From positions 682,001 through 746,000 of the forward strand of contig SPDP01000003.1 in NCBI GenBank assembly GCA_009360345.1: a stretch of DNA of 64,000 nucleotides, read 5' to 3'. This document shows, one piece after another, positions 8,123 through 16,969 of the stretch (the stretch's first letter is position 1; each line of letters begins with the position of its first letter). The translations under genes were made by a program, and so were the position numbers. This stretch comes from Alcaligenaceae bacterium SAGV5 (GTDB lineage Bacteria; Pseudomonadota; Gammaproteobacteria; Burkholderiales; Burkholderiaceae_B). The notes below the pieces were generated by a model. The model saw only the letters and a list, made by a program, of their open reading frames with translations, did not search any database and was not told the DNA's origin.

Positions 8123-9013
8123 GTGGCCGGGAACATGGAAGCGCCCGGCTGGTTCGAGCAGGCGCTGGCCCATCGCGCCGAATCGCGTTTCGTCATGGCC
8201 GGCGGCGCGCGCCTGCACTACCTGGGGTGGGGGTTGGAGCATGGCGGGCGGCCGGGGCTGTTGTTCGTCCACGGCTACCGGGCGCATGCGCGCTACTGGG
8301 ATTTCATCGCCCCGTACTTCGCCGACCGCTACCGCGTGGTCGCCATGGACCTTGCCGGCATGGGCGACAGCGGCCATCGTCCGTCGTACAGCGCGCGGGG
8401 TTTCGCCGAGGACATCGCGGCGGTCATCGCCGATGCCGCGCTGGCGCCCGCCACGGTGGTCGGACACAGCTTCGGCGGCGCTCGCGCCCTGCGGGCCGCC
8501 GCGGACTTTCCGGACCTGATCGGGCACGTGGTGGCGGTCGACAGCATCTGCCGGTTCGCCGACAGTCCGCCGAGTTCGGCCGGGCCGGCCCGACGTCCGC
8601 GCACCGATCCGTATCCCGACTTCGCCAGCGCCAGGGCACGTTATCGGCTCACGCCCGAGCAACCTTGCGGCAACGATTTCCTGGTGGATCACGTGGCCCG
8701 TTTCTCGCTGCGTCCGCAAGGGCAGGGCTGGCTATGGAAGTTCGATCCCCACCTGCCGCCCGGCCCGCACGAGCCGGACATGGCCGGCCTGCTGCGCGGC
8801 CTGGGGATTCCGGTGGACTATGTGCGGGGCGAGTTCAGCACCGTGATCCGCCAGCAGGACGCGGAACGCATCGTGGCCTGCCTGCGGCATGGGCGGGGCC
8901 CTATTGTGATCCCGCAGGCCTATCACTATCTGATGCTGGACCAGCCGCTGGCGCTGGTGGCGGCGCTGCGGGCGCTGCTGGACCGTGGCCTTCAGGGCCG
9001 ATCGAGCCGGTAG
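8123..9013 (+). CDS. Alpha/beta-fold hydrolase
   Basis: About 296 residues. Visible are the oxyanion motif FVHGYRAHARYWD, the strand VVAMDLAGMGDSG, the nucleophile elbow VVGHSFGGAR (Ser) and a C-terminal His in IPQAYHYLMLDQP. The GTG at 8123 has AGGA about ten bases upstream; an ATG at 8135 is an alternative that removes four residues. The substrate is unknown; such enzymes often cleave thioesters or C–C bonds in acid catabolism, which would fit the preceding hydratase. The last 22 bases overlap the 3' end of the convergent LysR gene. Confidence 0.82.
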   Translation: MAGNMEAPGWFEQALAHRAESRFVMAGGARLHYLGWGLEHGGRPGLLFVHGYRAHARYWDFIAPYFADRYRVVAMDLAGMGDSGHRPSYSARGFAEDIAAVIADAALAPATVVGHSFGGARALRAAADFPDLIGHVVAVDSICRFADSPPSSAGPARRPRTDPYPDFASARARYRLTPEQPCGNDFLVDHVARFSLRPQGQGWLWKFDPHLPPGPHEPDMAGLLRGLGIPVDYVRGEFSTVIRQQDAERIVACLRHGRGPIVIPQAYHYLMLDQPLALVAALRALLDRGLQGRSSR

Positions 9014-9897
9014 GGCGATTTCGCGGCCTCTTCCAGGACCCACGCTTCGAAGGCCTTGATCCTGGGCGCCTTGGCGATGACCGGCGGGTAGACCAGATGC
9101 CAGGCCTTGCGCGGCCGATAGCGGATGTCGAAGGGAAAGACCAGCCGCCCCAGCCGCACATCGTCTTCCATCAGCGGCAGGCGCCCCATCGCCACGCCCA
9201 TGCCTTCGGCCGCCGCGCGCAGGGCGAAGGCCAGCGAATCGAAGCGCGTGCCGGCCTCGGCCGGCGCCCCGGCCGCGACGCCGGCATGCTCGAACCAGAG
9301 CGCCCAGTCTTCCATGGTGCCCTGCACGTGCAGCCGCGGCACGCGCACGAGATCGGCGGGGGAATCCAACGGCGTGGACGCCAGGAAACCGGGGCTGCAC
9401 ACCGGCACCATCTCTGCCGAGAACAGATAGCGGCTGATCTGGTTGGGCCAGCCTTCTCCCCACCAGATCGCCATGTCGATGGCGTCCTGGTCGAAGTCCA
9501 GGCTTCTGGGCGCGGTCAGCACATTCACCTTGATGTCCGGGTGGCGCAGGTTGAAGCCGTACAGGCGCGGCAGCAGCCAGTGCATGGCCATGTTGGGCAG
9601 GCAACTGACCGTCAACGGATCGCCGGCCCCGCTGTCCAGGAGGTCGGTCGTGGCCTGGTGGATCTGGTTGAAGGCCTGGTGCACGGTCTTGTAGTAGCGC
9701 ATGGCCTGCGGCGTGGGCGCCAGGCCGGAACTCAGGCGGCGAAAGAGGCGCACGCCCAGGGATTCCTCGAGCAGCTTGACCTGGGTGCTGACGGCCGCAT
9801 GGGTCACGTTCAGTTCCCGCGCCGCCTTGCTGAGGCTTTCGTGGCGAGCGGCGGCCTCGAAGGCGCGGAGGGCTTTCAGCGGTGGCAGGCGGAACAT
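8992..9897 (-). CDS. LysR-family transcriptional regulator (GcvA-like)
   Basis: A 301-residue protein with an N-terminal winged helix beginning MFRLPPLKALRAFEAAARHE and the recognition region LNVTHAAVSTQVKLLEESLG. The effector domain starts near DPLTVSCLPNMAMHWLLPRL, typical of the GcvA-like branch. It is transcribed away from the Bug–TauD–MLE operon, the usual layout for a LysR regulator that controls its neighbour in response to the substrate or an intermediate. The start at 9897 matches the family N-terminus. Confidence 0.88.
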   Translation of the reverse strand: MFRLPPLKALRAFEAAARHESLSKAARELNVTHAAVSTQVKLLEESLGVRLFRRLSSGLAPTPQAMRYYKTVHQAFNQIHQATTDLLDSGAGDPLTVSCLPNMAMHWLLPRLYGFNLRHPDIKVNVLTAPRSLDFDQDAIDMAIWWGEGWPNQISRYLFSAEMVPVCSPGFLASTPLDSPADLVRVPRLHVQGTMEDWALWFEHAGVAAGAPAEAGTRFDSLAFALRAAAEGMGVAMGRLPLMEDDVRLGRLVFPFDIRYRPRKAWHLVYPPVIAKAPRIKAFEAWVLEEAAKSPYRLDRP

Positions 9898-10002
9898 GGG
9901 GATATAAGTTTTTCTAACATCATATTGGATTATATCGTTTGTCCGTCCTGCACAAGGATCCATAAACTGCGCTTGTATCCTCCGTTTTGAGGCAAGCGGG
10001 TC
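9898..10002. promoter_or_regulatory. Divergent control region between LysR gene and Bug operon
   Basis: This 105-base gap is clearly more AT-rich than its surroundings (around ATCATATTGGATTATATCG, 9919–9937). It must hold the promoters for both directions and probably the LysR box. No single palindrome stands out enough to name as the operator. Confidence 0.4.
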
Positions 10003-10959
10003 ATGAAATTTCCTATATCGACGCTGTTCTTGTGCGGATGCCTGCTGGCACCCGCCCTGGCCCGGGCCGAGCCGTGGCCGGCCCGCCCGATCACCATCAC
10101 CGTGGGGTTCTCGGCGGGCGGCAGCTACGACGCCATGGCGCGCAAGATCGCCGAGGGGCTGCAGGAGTCGCTGGGCCAGCCGGTCGTCGTCGCATCCAAG
10201 CCCGGGGCCGGGGGCATCGTGATGACCCAGGCGCTGGCGCGCGCGCGGCCCGACGGTTATCAGGTCGGGTTCACCACTTCCTTGAACCTGACGCTCGATG
10301 CCCACGCCGGCGTCGTGCCGTTCAATGCCGCGGGCGTCGAAGCCCTGGCTTCGGTGGCGCGCTTCCAGAGTGTCATCGTGGCCGGCGCGGAGCAGCCCTA
10401 CGACGACATGTCGGGACTGATCGCCTACACCCGGAAGAAAGGCTTCACCCAGTTCGGCAAGCAGGCGCTGGTCGACGAGCTGGTCATCCGGGGCGTGATG
10501 GACAGCGAACACGTCGAGTTCAACTTCATCCCCTACAAGGGCGGCGTCGACGTGCGGCTGGCCGCCATGCAGCGCCAGATCGATTTCGGCTACGTCGGGG
10601 CGGGCTACAAGCCCGATGTCGATGCCGGCAGGCTGAAGATCCTCGCCACCACGGCCCCCGACCGCCTGCCGGCCTTTCCCCAGGTGCGCACGCTGAAGGA
10701 ACTGGGCTATCCCGTCAGCGAGGAGTCGGTGGCGCTGTTTCTCGTGCCGGCGGGGACGCCCGGCGACATCAAGGCCAGGCTGAGCGACGCGATCGTCAAG
10801 GTCGCCGCCACGCCCGAATTCAGGTCCTTTCTCGCCCAGACCCTGCTGCTCGTGCCGGAGGCCCGGATCGGCGCCGGCTTGAAGGCGTCGCTCGATGCGC
10901 AGGAAGCGCAATGGACGCGGTTGCTGGCGGCGAACCGGAAAACGGCCAAAACACAATGA
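10003..10959 (+). CDS. Bug/TctC-family periplasmic solute-binding receptor
   Basis: A 318-residue secreted protein. The signal peptide ends ...APALARAEPW, followed by the Bug motif PARPITITVGFSAGGSYDAMA and the segment VVVASKPGAGGIVMTQALA. The region with Lys-Ala-Arg-Leu near residue 260 matches family helices. It heads a tight three-gene operon, with TauD-like dioxygenase and MLE-like enzyme following, and the stop overlaps an upstream ATG of the dioxygenase. The ligand is probably the acid metabolised by those enzymes, but it is not identifiable. It is clearly divergent from the Bug protein at 3198–4166. Confidence 0.87.
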   Translation: MKFPISTLFLCGCLLAPALARAEPWPARPITITVGFSAGGSYDAMARKIAEGLQESLGQPVVVASKPGAGGIVMTQALARARPDGYQVGFTTSLNLTLDAHAGVVPFNAAGVEALASVARFQSVIVAGAEQPYDDMSGLIAYTRKKGFTQFGKQALVDELVIRGVMDSEHVEFNFIPYKGGVDVRLAAMQRQIDFGYVGAGYKPDVDAGRLKILATTAPDRLPAFPQVRTLKELGYPVSEESVALFLVPAGTPGDIKARLSDAIVKVAATPEFRSFLAQTLLLVPEARIGAGLKASLDAQEAQWTRLLAANRKTAKTQ

Positions 10960-10979
10960 CGCTAGATGGAGGATCAAAC

Positions 10980-11840
10980 ATGCGTGTCGAACCCCTTGGT
11001 GAATTCGTCGGTGCGGATATCGATGGCATCGATCTGTCGCGCCCGCTGCGCGAAGAGGAGGTGGATTTCCTGCGGTACGCGGTATCCCGCTACGGTGTCG
11101 TCAGGCTCAGGGGCCAGCAACTGACGGACCGGCAATTGATGGCCATGTCCGGGCAGTTCGGGGCGCTCGACGTCAGCCCCGGCTACGCGGGGTCGGGCGG
11201 GGCGGCCGGCGGCGAGGACGACGAGGTGGCGAAGTTCGTCGCCGTGATCTCCAACGTCGTCGAGAACGGCAAGCCCATCGGCGGCCTGGGCGATGGCGAG
11301 GCGGTGTGGCATGCCGACATGACCTACATCGCGTCGCCGCCCGCCATGTGCGCCTTGTACGCCTTGGAGGTGCCCCCCAGCGGCGGGCGCACCGGATTCC
11401 TGAGCCTGTACCACGCCTTCGATACGCTGCCGCCGGCGCTGCGCGAGCGGGCGGCGCGCCTGCAGCTCAAGCACGACGCCACGTACAACAGCGCGGGCGA
11501 GGTCCGGCGCGGCGTGGTGGTGAGCGACGACCCGCGTCATACGCCGGGGTGGGTGCATCCGCTGGTGGCGACCCATCCGCGCAGCGGCCGGAAACTCCTG
11601 CTCCTGGGGCGCCGCCGCAATGCCAGCATCGTCGGCCTGCCCCTGGACGAAAGCGAGGAACTGCTCGACCGCCTGTGGGAACACACGGCCCGGGACGACG
11701 CGTCGTGGCATCAGACCTGGGAGGTGGGGGACGTGATCATGTGGGACAACGTCGCGACCATGCACCGGCGCGACAGCTTTCCGAGCGATACCCGCCGGGT
11801 CATGCACCGCACGCAGATCCTGGGTAGCGCGCTGGCATGA
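10980..11840 (+). CDS. TauD/TfdA-family Fe(II)/2-oxoglutarate dioxygenase
   Basis: A 286-residue enzyme. The facial triad is visible as VWHADMTY (His111, Asp113) and ATMHRRDS (His262), with an Arg cluster (SDTRRVMHR) after it for 2-oxoglutarate. This family hydroxylates taurine, alkyl sulfates, 2,4-D and many other acids, often releasing a leaving group. The ATG at 10980 is preferred because TGGAGGA lies seven bases upstream; an earlier in-frame ATG at 10956 overlaps the Bug stop but lacks a ribosome site. The stop overlaps the MLE-like start by four bases. Confidence 0.88.
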   Translation: MRVEPLGEFVGADIDGIDLSRPLREEEVDFLRYAVSRYGVVRLRGQQLTDRQLMAMSGQFGALDVSPGYAGSGGAAGGEDDEVAKFVAVISNVVENGKPIGGLGDGEAVWHADMTYIASPPAMCALYALEVPPSGGRTGFLSLYHAFDTLPPALRERAARLQLKHDATYNSAGEVRRGVVVSDDPRHTPGWVHPLVATHPRSGRKLLLLGRRRNASIVGLPLDESEELLDRLWEHTARDDASWHQTWEVGDVIMWDNVATMHRRDSFPSDTRRVMHRTQILGSALA

Positions 11841-12952
11841 GCACGATCGCGGCCATCGAGCTTCATCGCCTGAGCCTGCCGCTGCCCGTTCCCTACAAGG
11901 TGTCCAATCTGGTATTCCGCAGCTTCGACCCCATCGTGGTCGCGGTGCGGGACCGGAACGGCGCGCAGGGCTGGGCCGAAACCGTGGTGGGGCCGGGCTA
12001 CACCGACGAGACCGACGAGGAGGCCTGGGCGTTCTGCCGGGAATGGGCCGGGCGCCTGCTGCAACAGGATACGGAGCATGCCAAGGCATGCCTGGCGCGC
12101 CATCTGGAGCGGCACTCGCACGCGGCTTCGGTCATGATCTCGGCCATCGAGATGGCCGAGGGCAATCGCTACCTGCAACGGCGGGAGCCGGCGCGCGTGC
12201 CGCTGCTGGTTCCGTTGCAGCAGCAGGATGAGGATGGGCTCGGGCGGGAAGTCGAGCGCCTGCTCGCGCAGGGCTATGCCACCTTCAAGGTCAAGATCGG
12301 CTTCGACGTCGGCGCCGACCTGCGCCGGGTAGGCTGGATCCAGCAGGCCGTGCGCGGGCGCGCCCGCCTGCGGCTGGACGCGAACCAGGCCTATACGGTG
12401 GAGCAGGCGCGGGCCTTCCTGGCGGAACTGGCCCCCACGGACATCGAACTGCTGGAGCAGCCTTGCGACAAGCACGACTGGGCGGCCAATGCCCGGGTGG
12501 CGGCCGATGCCCCGGTGCCCATCATGCTGGACGAGTCCATCTACACGCTGGCCGACGTGGAGCGGGCAGCCGGGCTGGCGGGGGTGGCATTCGTCAAGGT
12601 GAAGATCAACAAGCTGGGCGGCGTCCAGCGGCTGGGAGACGGATTGCTCCACATCGGGCGCAGCGGCCTGCGCCCGGTGCTGGGCAATGGCGTGGCGACG
12701 GACATCTCGTGCTGGATGGAAGCGGCCGTGGCCAGCCACACCATCGATACGACGGGCGAGATGAACGGCTGGTTGAAACTGCCGGAAAGCCTGCTGAGGA
12801 ATCCGGTCCGCGTCGAGCAGGGCGCGATGTGCCTGCCCGCGGGCTACTGGCCGGTCGTCGACACCAGGGTCCTGGAGTCGTACGCGCTGGAGTCGCTGGC
12901 GTTCGCGCCCGCTTCGGTGGCGGCCGGACCGGTATCCACCGGCCCCGCCTGA
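11837..12952 (+). CDS. Mandelate racemase/muconate lactonizing enzyme family protein (enolase superfamily)
   Basis: A 371-residue member of the MLE subgroup. Both KxK motifs are present, FKVKIGFD (Lys151, Lys153) and FVKVKINKLGG (Lys254, Lys256). The metal ligands are Asp181 (RLDANQAY), Glu207 (ELLEQPCD) and Asp232 (MLDESIYT). The family includes cycloisomerases, racemases and dehydratases that take a proton alpha to a carboxylate; which one applies is not readable. The four-base overlap with the dioxygenase gene indicates translational coupling. The gene converges on pntB. Confidence 0.88.
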   Translation: MSTIAAIELHRLSLPLPVPYKVSNLVFRSFDPIVVAVRDRNGAQGWAETVVGPGYTDETDEEAWAFCREWAGRLLQQDTEHAKACLARHLERHSHAASVMISAIEMAEGNRYLQRREPARVPLLVPLQQQDEDGLGREVERLLAQGYATFKVKIGFDVGADLRRVGWIQQAVRGRARLRLDANQAYTVEQARAFLAELAPTDIELLEQPCDKHDWAANARVAADAPVPIMLDESIYTLADVERAAGLAGVAFVKVKINKLGGVQRLGDGLLHIGRSGLRPVLGNGVATDISCWMEAAVASHTIDTTGEMNGWLKLPESLLRNPVRVEQGAMCLPAGYWPVVDTRVLESYALESLAFAPASVAAGPVSTGPA

Positions 12953-12994
12953 CCGGCGCGCGCCCCGCGCGTTGCACGCGGGGCGCGGACCGGC

Positions 12995-14428
12995 TTACTC
13001 CACCGCCTTGACCATGTCCTCGACGACCTTCTTCGCGTCGCCGAACACCATCATGGTCTTGTCCAGGTAGAACAGCTCGTTGTCCAGGCCCGCGTAGCCC
13101 GCCGCCATCGACCGCTTGTTGACGATGATGGTGCGCGCCTTGTAGGCCTCGAGGATGGGCATGCCCGCGATGGGGGACTTGGGATCGTTCTTCGCGGCCG
13201 GGTTCACCACGTCGTTCGCGCCCAGCACCAGCACCACATCGACCTGGCCGAACTCGGAGTTGATGTCCTCCATCTCGAACACCTGGTCATAGGGCACTTC
13301 GGCTTCCGCCAGCAGCACGTTCATGTGCCCCGGCATGCGGCCAGCCACCGGATGGATCGCGTACTTCACGTTCACGCCCTTCTCGGTCAGCTTGGTGGTG
13401 AGTTCCTTGAGCGCATGCTGCGCGCGCGCCACGGCCAGGCCGTAGCCGGGCACGATCACCACGGTCTCGGCGTTGGTCAGCATGAAGGACGCGTCGTCGG
13501 GGCTGCCCGACTTGACGCTGCGCTGCTGCTGGTCGCCCGCCGCGCTGGCCGCCGAGGTATCGCCGCCGAAGCCGCCCAGGATCACGTTGAAGAACGACCG
13601 GTTCATCGCCTTGCACATGATGTAGGACAGGATCGCGCCCGACGAGCCCACCAGCGAACCGGCGATGATCAGCATGGGATTGTTGAGCGAGAATCCGATG
13701 CCGGCCGCGGCCCAGCCGGAGTAGCTGTTCAGCATCGACACCACGACGGGCATGTCGGCGCCGCCGATGGGGATGATGATGAGCACGCCCAGCACGAAGG
13801 CGATGGCCGTCATGATGACGAACGGCGTCCATTCCTGGGTGGCCGCGAACCAGACGCCGCATCCGACCATGATGACGGCCAGCAGCAGGTTCAGCATGTG
13901 CTGGCCGGCGAACACCACCGGTGCGCCGCGGAACACGCGCAGCTTGTAGCGCCCCGACAGCTTGCCGAAGGCGATGACCGACCCGGAGAAGGTGATCGCG
14001 CCGACGAAGGTGCCGATGAACAGCTCGATGCGGTTGCCGGTGGGAATGGGAATGCCCGCATCGGCGATGCCGAAGGCGTGCGGCTCGGCCACCGCCGCGA
14101 TGGCGATGAATACCGCGGCCAGGCCGATCATGCTGTGCATGAAGGCCACGAGCTCGGGCATCTTGGTCATTTCCACGCGCTTGGCCATGATGGTGCCGGC
14201 GGTGCCGCCGACCAGCAGGCCCAGTACGACCCAGCCCAGGCCGGCCAGGGGCTCGGCGGCGAGCTTGCCGATCAACGCGGCGGTGGTCAGGACGGCGATG
14301 GCCATGCCCACCATGCCGAAGGTATTGCCCATGCGCGAGGTCGTGGGGTGCGACAGGCCCTTGAGCGCCTGGATGAAGCACACCGAGGCGACCAGGTAGA
14401 GCAGGGTGACGACGTTGAGCGAGAGCAT
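12995..14428 (-). CDS. pntB: NAD(P) transhydrogenase subunit beta
   Basis: A 477-residue membrane protein. Multiple transmembrane helices fill the first ~270 residues, and the C-terminal NADP-binding dIII domain has VVIVPGYGLAVARAQ and VNVKYAIHPVAGRMPGHMNV. The chain ends ...KKVVEDMVKAVE. With the two alpha-type subunits upstream it forms the proton-translocating transhydrogenase that makes NADPH from NADH and the proton-motive force. Start and stop overlap by one base with the upstream gene. Length is typical. Confidence 0.96.
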   Translation of the reverse strand: MLSLNVVTLLYLVASVCFIQALKGLSHPTTSRMGNTFGMVGMAIAVLTTAALIGKLAAEPLAGLGWVVLGLLVGGTAGTIMAKRVEMTKMPELVAFMHSMIGLAAVFIAIAAVAEPHAFGIADAGIPIPTGNRIELFIGTFVGAITFSGSVIAFGKLSGRYKLRVFRGAPVVFAGQHMLNLLLAVIMVGCGVWFAATQEWTPFVIMTAIAFVLGVLIIIPIGGADMPVVVSMLNSYSGWAAAGIGFSLNNPMLIIAGSLVGSSGAILSYIMCKAMNRSFFNVILGGFGGDTSAASAAGDQQQRSVKSGSPDDASFMLTNAETVVIVPGYGLAVARAQHALKELTTKLTEKGVNVKYAIHPVAGRMPGHMNVLLAEAEVPYDQVFEMEDINSEFGQVDVVLVLGANDVVNPAAKNDPKSPIAGMPILEAYKARTIIVNKRSMAAGYAGLDNELFYLDKTMMVFGDAKKVVEDMVKAVE

Positions 14429-14757
14429 CAGCGGGCCTCCTGCTTGGCGCCGTCGGCCGGGGCGGCCTTGGGTTTCTTGCGGAACATCTCGAGCATGCGC
14501 CGGGTGACCAGGAAGCCGCCGAATACGTTGACCGCGGCCAGCGCGACGGCCAGCACGCCCATGGTCTTGCCCAGGCCGGTATCGGTCAGCGCCGCCGCCA
14601 GCATGGCGCCGACGATGATGATGGCGGAGATGGCGTTGGTGACGGCCATCAGCGGGGTGTGCAGCGCCGGGGTGACGTTCCAGACCACGTGGTAGCCCAC
14701 GTAGATGGCCAGCACGAAGATGATGAGGTTGATGATGGTGTGGTCGATGAGTTCCAT
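14428..14757 (-). CDS. pntAB: NAD(P) transhydrogenase subunit alpha, membrane part (PntAB)
   Basis: A 109-residue membrane protein with three or four hydrophobic segments, including [20 protein letters not shown], then [20 protein letters not shown] and the [19 protein letters not shown] tail. It is the separate membrane domain of the split alpha subunit, as in Rhodospirillum-type three-gene transhydrogenases. The start at 14757 was chosen because it overlaps the stop of the preceding gene by one base and homologs begin at this MELID-type N-terminus. The charged C-terminal tail is cytoplasmic. Confidence 0.93.
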   Translation of the reverse strand: MELIDHTIINLIIFVLAIYVGYHVVWNVTPALHTPLMAVTNAISAIIIVGAMLAAALTDTGLGKTMGVLAVALAAVNVFGGFLVTRRMLEMFRKKPKAAPADGAKQEAR

Positions 14758-15881
14758 TACTTGTTCCTCAGCACGCGGTTGGCATCGCACACCATGCAGG
14801 CGGCGACGATCTCGTCTTCGCGCTGGATGGCCGGGGCGCCATCCTTGGCGACCACCAGCTTCAGGAAGTCCAGCAGGTTGCGGGCATACAGGGCGGACGC
14901 GTCGGTCGCCACCTGGGCGGCGAGGTTGGTGTAGCCGACGATCTTCACCCCGTGCGCCTCGACCACCTGCTCGGGCCGGGACAGCGGGCAGTTGCCGCCG
15001 CGCTCCACGGCCAGATCGACGATGACCGAGCCCGGCTTCATGCCGGCGACGGTTTCCTCGCTGACGAGCACGGGCGCGGGACGGCCGGGGATGAGCGCCG
15101 TCGTGATGACGATGTCGGCCTGCTTGCAGCGTTCGGCCACCAGCGCCGCCTGGCGCGCCATCCAGGCCGCCGGCATGGGCCGCGCGTAGCCGCCCACGCC
15201 CTGGGCGATCTCGCGTTCCTCGTCGGTTTCGTAGGGCACGTCGATGAACTTGGCGCCGAGAGATTCGATCTGCTCCTTGGCGGCGGGCCGCACGTCGGAG
15301 GCCTCGACCACCGCGCCCAGCCGCTTGGCGGTGGCGATGGCCTGCAGCCCCGCCACGCCCGCGCCCAGCACGACGACGCGCGCGGCCTTGACGGTGCCGG
15401 CGGCGGTCATCAGCATGGGCATGAAGCGGCCGTAGTGGTCGGCCGCGACGATGACCGCCTTGTAGCCCGCGATGTTGGCCTGCGAGGACAGCACGTCCAG
15501 GCTCTGCGCGCGCGTGATGCGCGGCGCGGCCTCGAGCGAGAAGCCGGTCACGCCGGTGGCGGCGAGTTTTTCCAGGCCTTCCGCGTCGAAGGGGTTCAGC
15601 ATGCCCAGCACGATCTGGCCCGCGCGCAGGTGCGCGAGTTCGGACGCCAGCGGGGCCTGGACCTTCAGGATGAGTTCGGCCTGCGCGTAGATCTGGGCGG
15701 CGTCGGGGATCAGCGTGGCGCCCGCGGCGGCATAGGCGTCGTCGGGGAAGCTGGCCTGCCGCCCGGCGCCGGCCTGCACCAGTACCTGATTGCCGCCCGC
15801 CGACAGCTTTTTCACGGTTTCCGGCGTTGCGGCAACACGTGTCTCCCCCGGCCGGATTTCAGTCGGGACCCCAATCTTCAT
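14757..15881 (-). CDS. pntAA: NAD(P) transhydrogenase subunit alpha, NAD-binding part (PntAA)
   Basis: A 374-residue soluble dI domain of the alanine dehydrogenase/PNT family. It begins [20 protein letters not shown] and has the NAD Rossmann motif [22 protein letters not shown] and the RQAALV region contacting NAD. First gene of the pntAA–pntAB–pntB operon, all overlapping by single bases. The upstream region holds the shared divergent spacing with the GntR gene. It binds NADH and passes hydride to the dIII domain of PntB. Confidence 0.95.
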   Translation of the reverse strand: MKIGVPTEIRPGETRVAATPETVKKLSAGGNQVLVQAGAGRQASFPDDAYAAAGATLIPDAAQIYAQAELILKVQAPLASELAHLRAGQIVLGMLNPFDAEGLEKLAATGVTGFSLEAAPRITRAQSLDVLSSQANIAGYKAVIVAADHYGRFMPMLMTAAGTVKAARVVVLGAGVAGLQAIATAKRLGAVVEASDVRPAAKEQIESLGAKFIDVPYETDEEREIAQGVGGYARPMPAAWMARQAALVAERCKQADIVITTALIPGRPAPVLVSEETVAGMKPGSVIVDLAVERGGNCPLSRPEQVVEAHGVKIVGYTNLAAQVATDASALYARNLLDFLKLVVAKDGAPAIQREDEIVAACMVCDANRVLRNK

Positions 15882-16038
15882 GAAATTCTCCTCGTTGCGT
15901 TGTGGCGATCGAATACAAGGGCGTGGCCGTCTTGCGCGGCCAGTGGCGATTCCCCTCGCGTCGCCCGGAGAATCCTAGCATGCCCGGTCCAATCGGCCGC
16001 GCGAGGCGAGGCCGGTCCGGCAGGCGGCCATCCCCTGG

Positions 16039-16068
16039 TTGACAGGTTGTATGATGACCGGGCAATAT
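16039..16068 (+). promoter_or_regulatory. Promoter for the FadR-type GntR gene
   Basis: A TTGACA -35 (16039–16044) and a CAATAT -10 (16063–16068) are 18 bases apart. A transcription start near 16075 would exclude the ATG at 16067 and favours the one at 16103. Confidence 0.45.
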
Positions 16069-16102
16069 GCGCGTTTTGAATCCCTGGCCTTTCCCCCTCC
16101 GC

Positions 16103-16807
16103 ATGTCATCCGTTCCCTTGCGCAGCAGCAACCTGGCCGAACAGCTCAGCGAAGTGCTCGCCACGCAGATCGTGTCGGGCGAACGCGAGGCCGGCAGCCG
16201 CCTGCCCACCGAAGAGCGGCTGGCCGCCGATTTCGGCGTCAGCCGCACCGTGGTGCGCGAAGCCATCGCCCGCCTGAAGTCCGATGGCCTGGTCACGACC
16301 CGCCAGGGACTGGGAGCCTTCGTCACGGCCACCCCCGCGGGCCGGCCGTTCCGCATCGATGGCGAGCGGCAGGAAGCGAACGCCGTCGTGCAGCAGGTAT
16401 TCGAACTGCGCATAGGCGTGGAGACCGAAGCCGCCGCCCTGGCGGCCGCTCGGGCCACCCCGGCGCAGGTCAAGGACATCCGCCAGGCGCTCAAGGTCCT
16501 GAACCAGGCCAGCGCGCGCGGCGGCAACGGCGTCGAGGAAGACATCCTGTTCCACCGGGCCATCGCGCGTGCCGCCAACAACCCGGTCTACGACGATTTC
16601 TTCGAGTTCCTGGAGCGCTACACCCGCAACCAGCTTTCCATCAGCCGCCGCAATTGCGAGCTGGCCGGCTGGCTGACCGACATCACGATGGAACACGAGG
16701 CCATCTACGAGGCCATCGCCGCGCACGATCCGGCCGCCGCCCGGCAGGCGGCCCATGCGCACATGAGCAATGCGATGGCCCGCCTGCAACGCATCCAGGC
16801 CCACTGA
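16103..16807 (+). CDS. FadR/GntR-family transcriptional regulator (FCD domain)
   Basis: A 234-residue protein. The winged helix is seen in AEQLSEVLATQIVSGE, LPTEERLAADFGVSRTVVREAI and TRQGLGAFV (residues ~10–75). An all-helical FCD ligand domain follows, with FELRIGVETEAAALAA and the metal-binding-type His residues in DILFHRAIARAANNP and EHEAIYEAI. FCD regulators usually sense carboxylates or sugar acids. The DHDPS-family aldolase follows on the same strand 162 bases later across an intergenic repeat, so it is a plausible target. The ATG at 16103 is preferred over 16067 because of promoter position. Confidence 0.87.
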   Translation: MSSVPLRSSNLAEQLSEVLATQIVSGEREAGSRLPTEERLAADFGVSRTVVREAIARLKSDGLVTTRQGLGAFVTATPAGRPFRIDGERQEANAVVQQVFELRIGVETEAAALAAARATPAQVKDIRQALKVLNQASARGGNGVEEDILFHRAIARAANNPVYDDFFEFLERYTRNQLSISRRNCELAGWLTDITMEHEAIYEAIAAHDPAAARQAAHAHMSNAMARLQRIQAH

Positions 16808-16814
16808 GGATGGA

Positions 16815-16897
16815 GCCCACCCCTACGCGCTTGCGCGCGCCCCTCGAGGGGCGGCACTGGCGGCCCGGCGGAGCCGGATCCGCTGTGCCCTGGATGG
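16815..16897. repeat. Dispersed GC-rich intergenic repeat, copy 1
   Basis: The copy contains CCCCTACGCGCTTGCGCGCG, a C-rich/G-rich inverted pair around CCCTCGAGGG, and a second small inverted repeat built on GGCGGAGCCGGATCC. The same modules recur at least seven times in this window, always between genes. Confidence 0.7.
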
Positions 16898-16969
16898 GGT
16901 GCCGTTTCATCGGCCAACGCGGCGCTCGGCCCCATGAATGATCAACCCCCCGTAAGAAGGAAGAGAGAC

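Noticed and set aside
12959..12992. GC-rich hairpin between the convergent MLE-like gene and pntB
   Set aside because: The stem is strong but there is no T run on either strand, so it cannot be called a rho-independent terminator with confidence.
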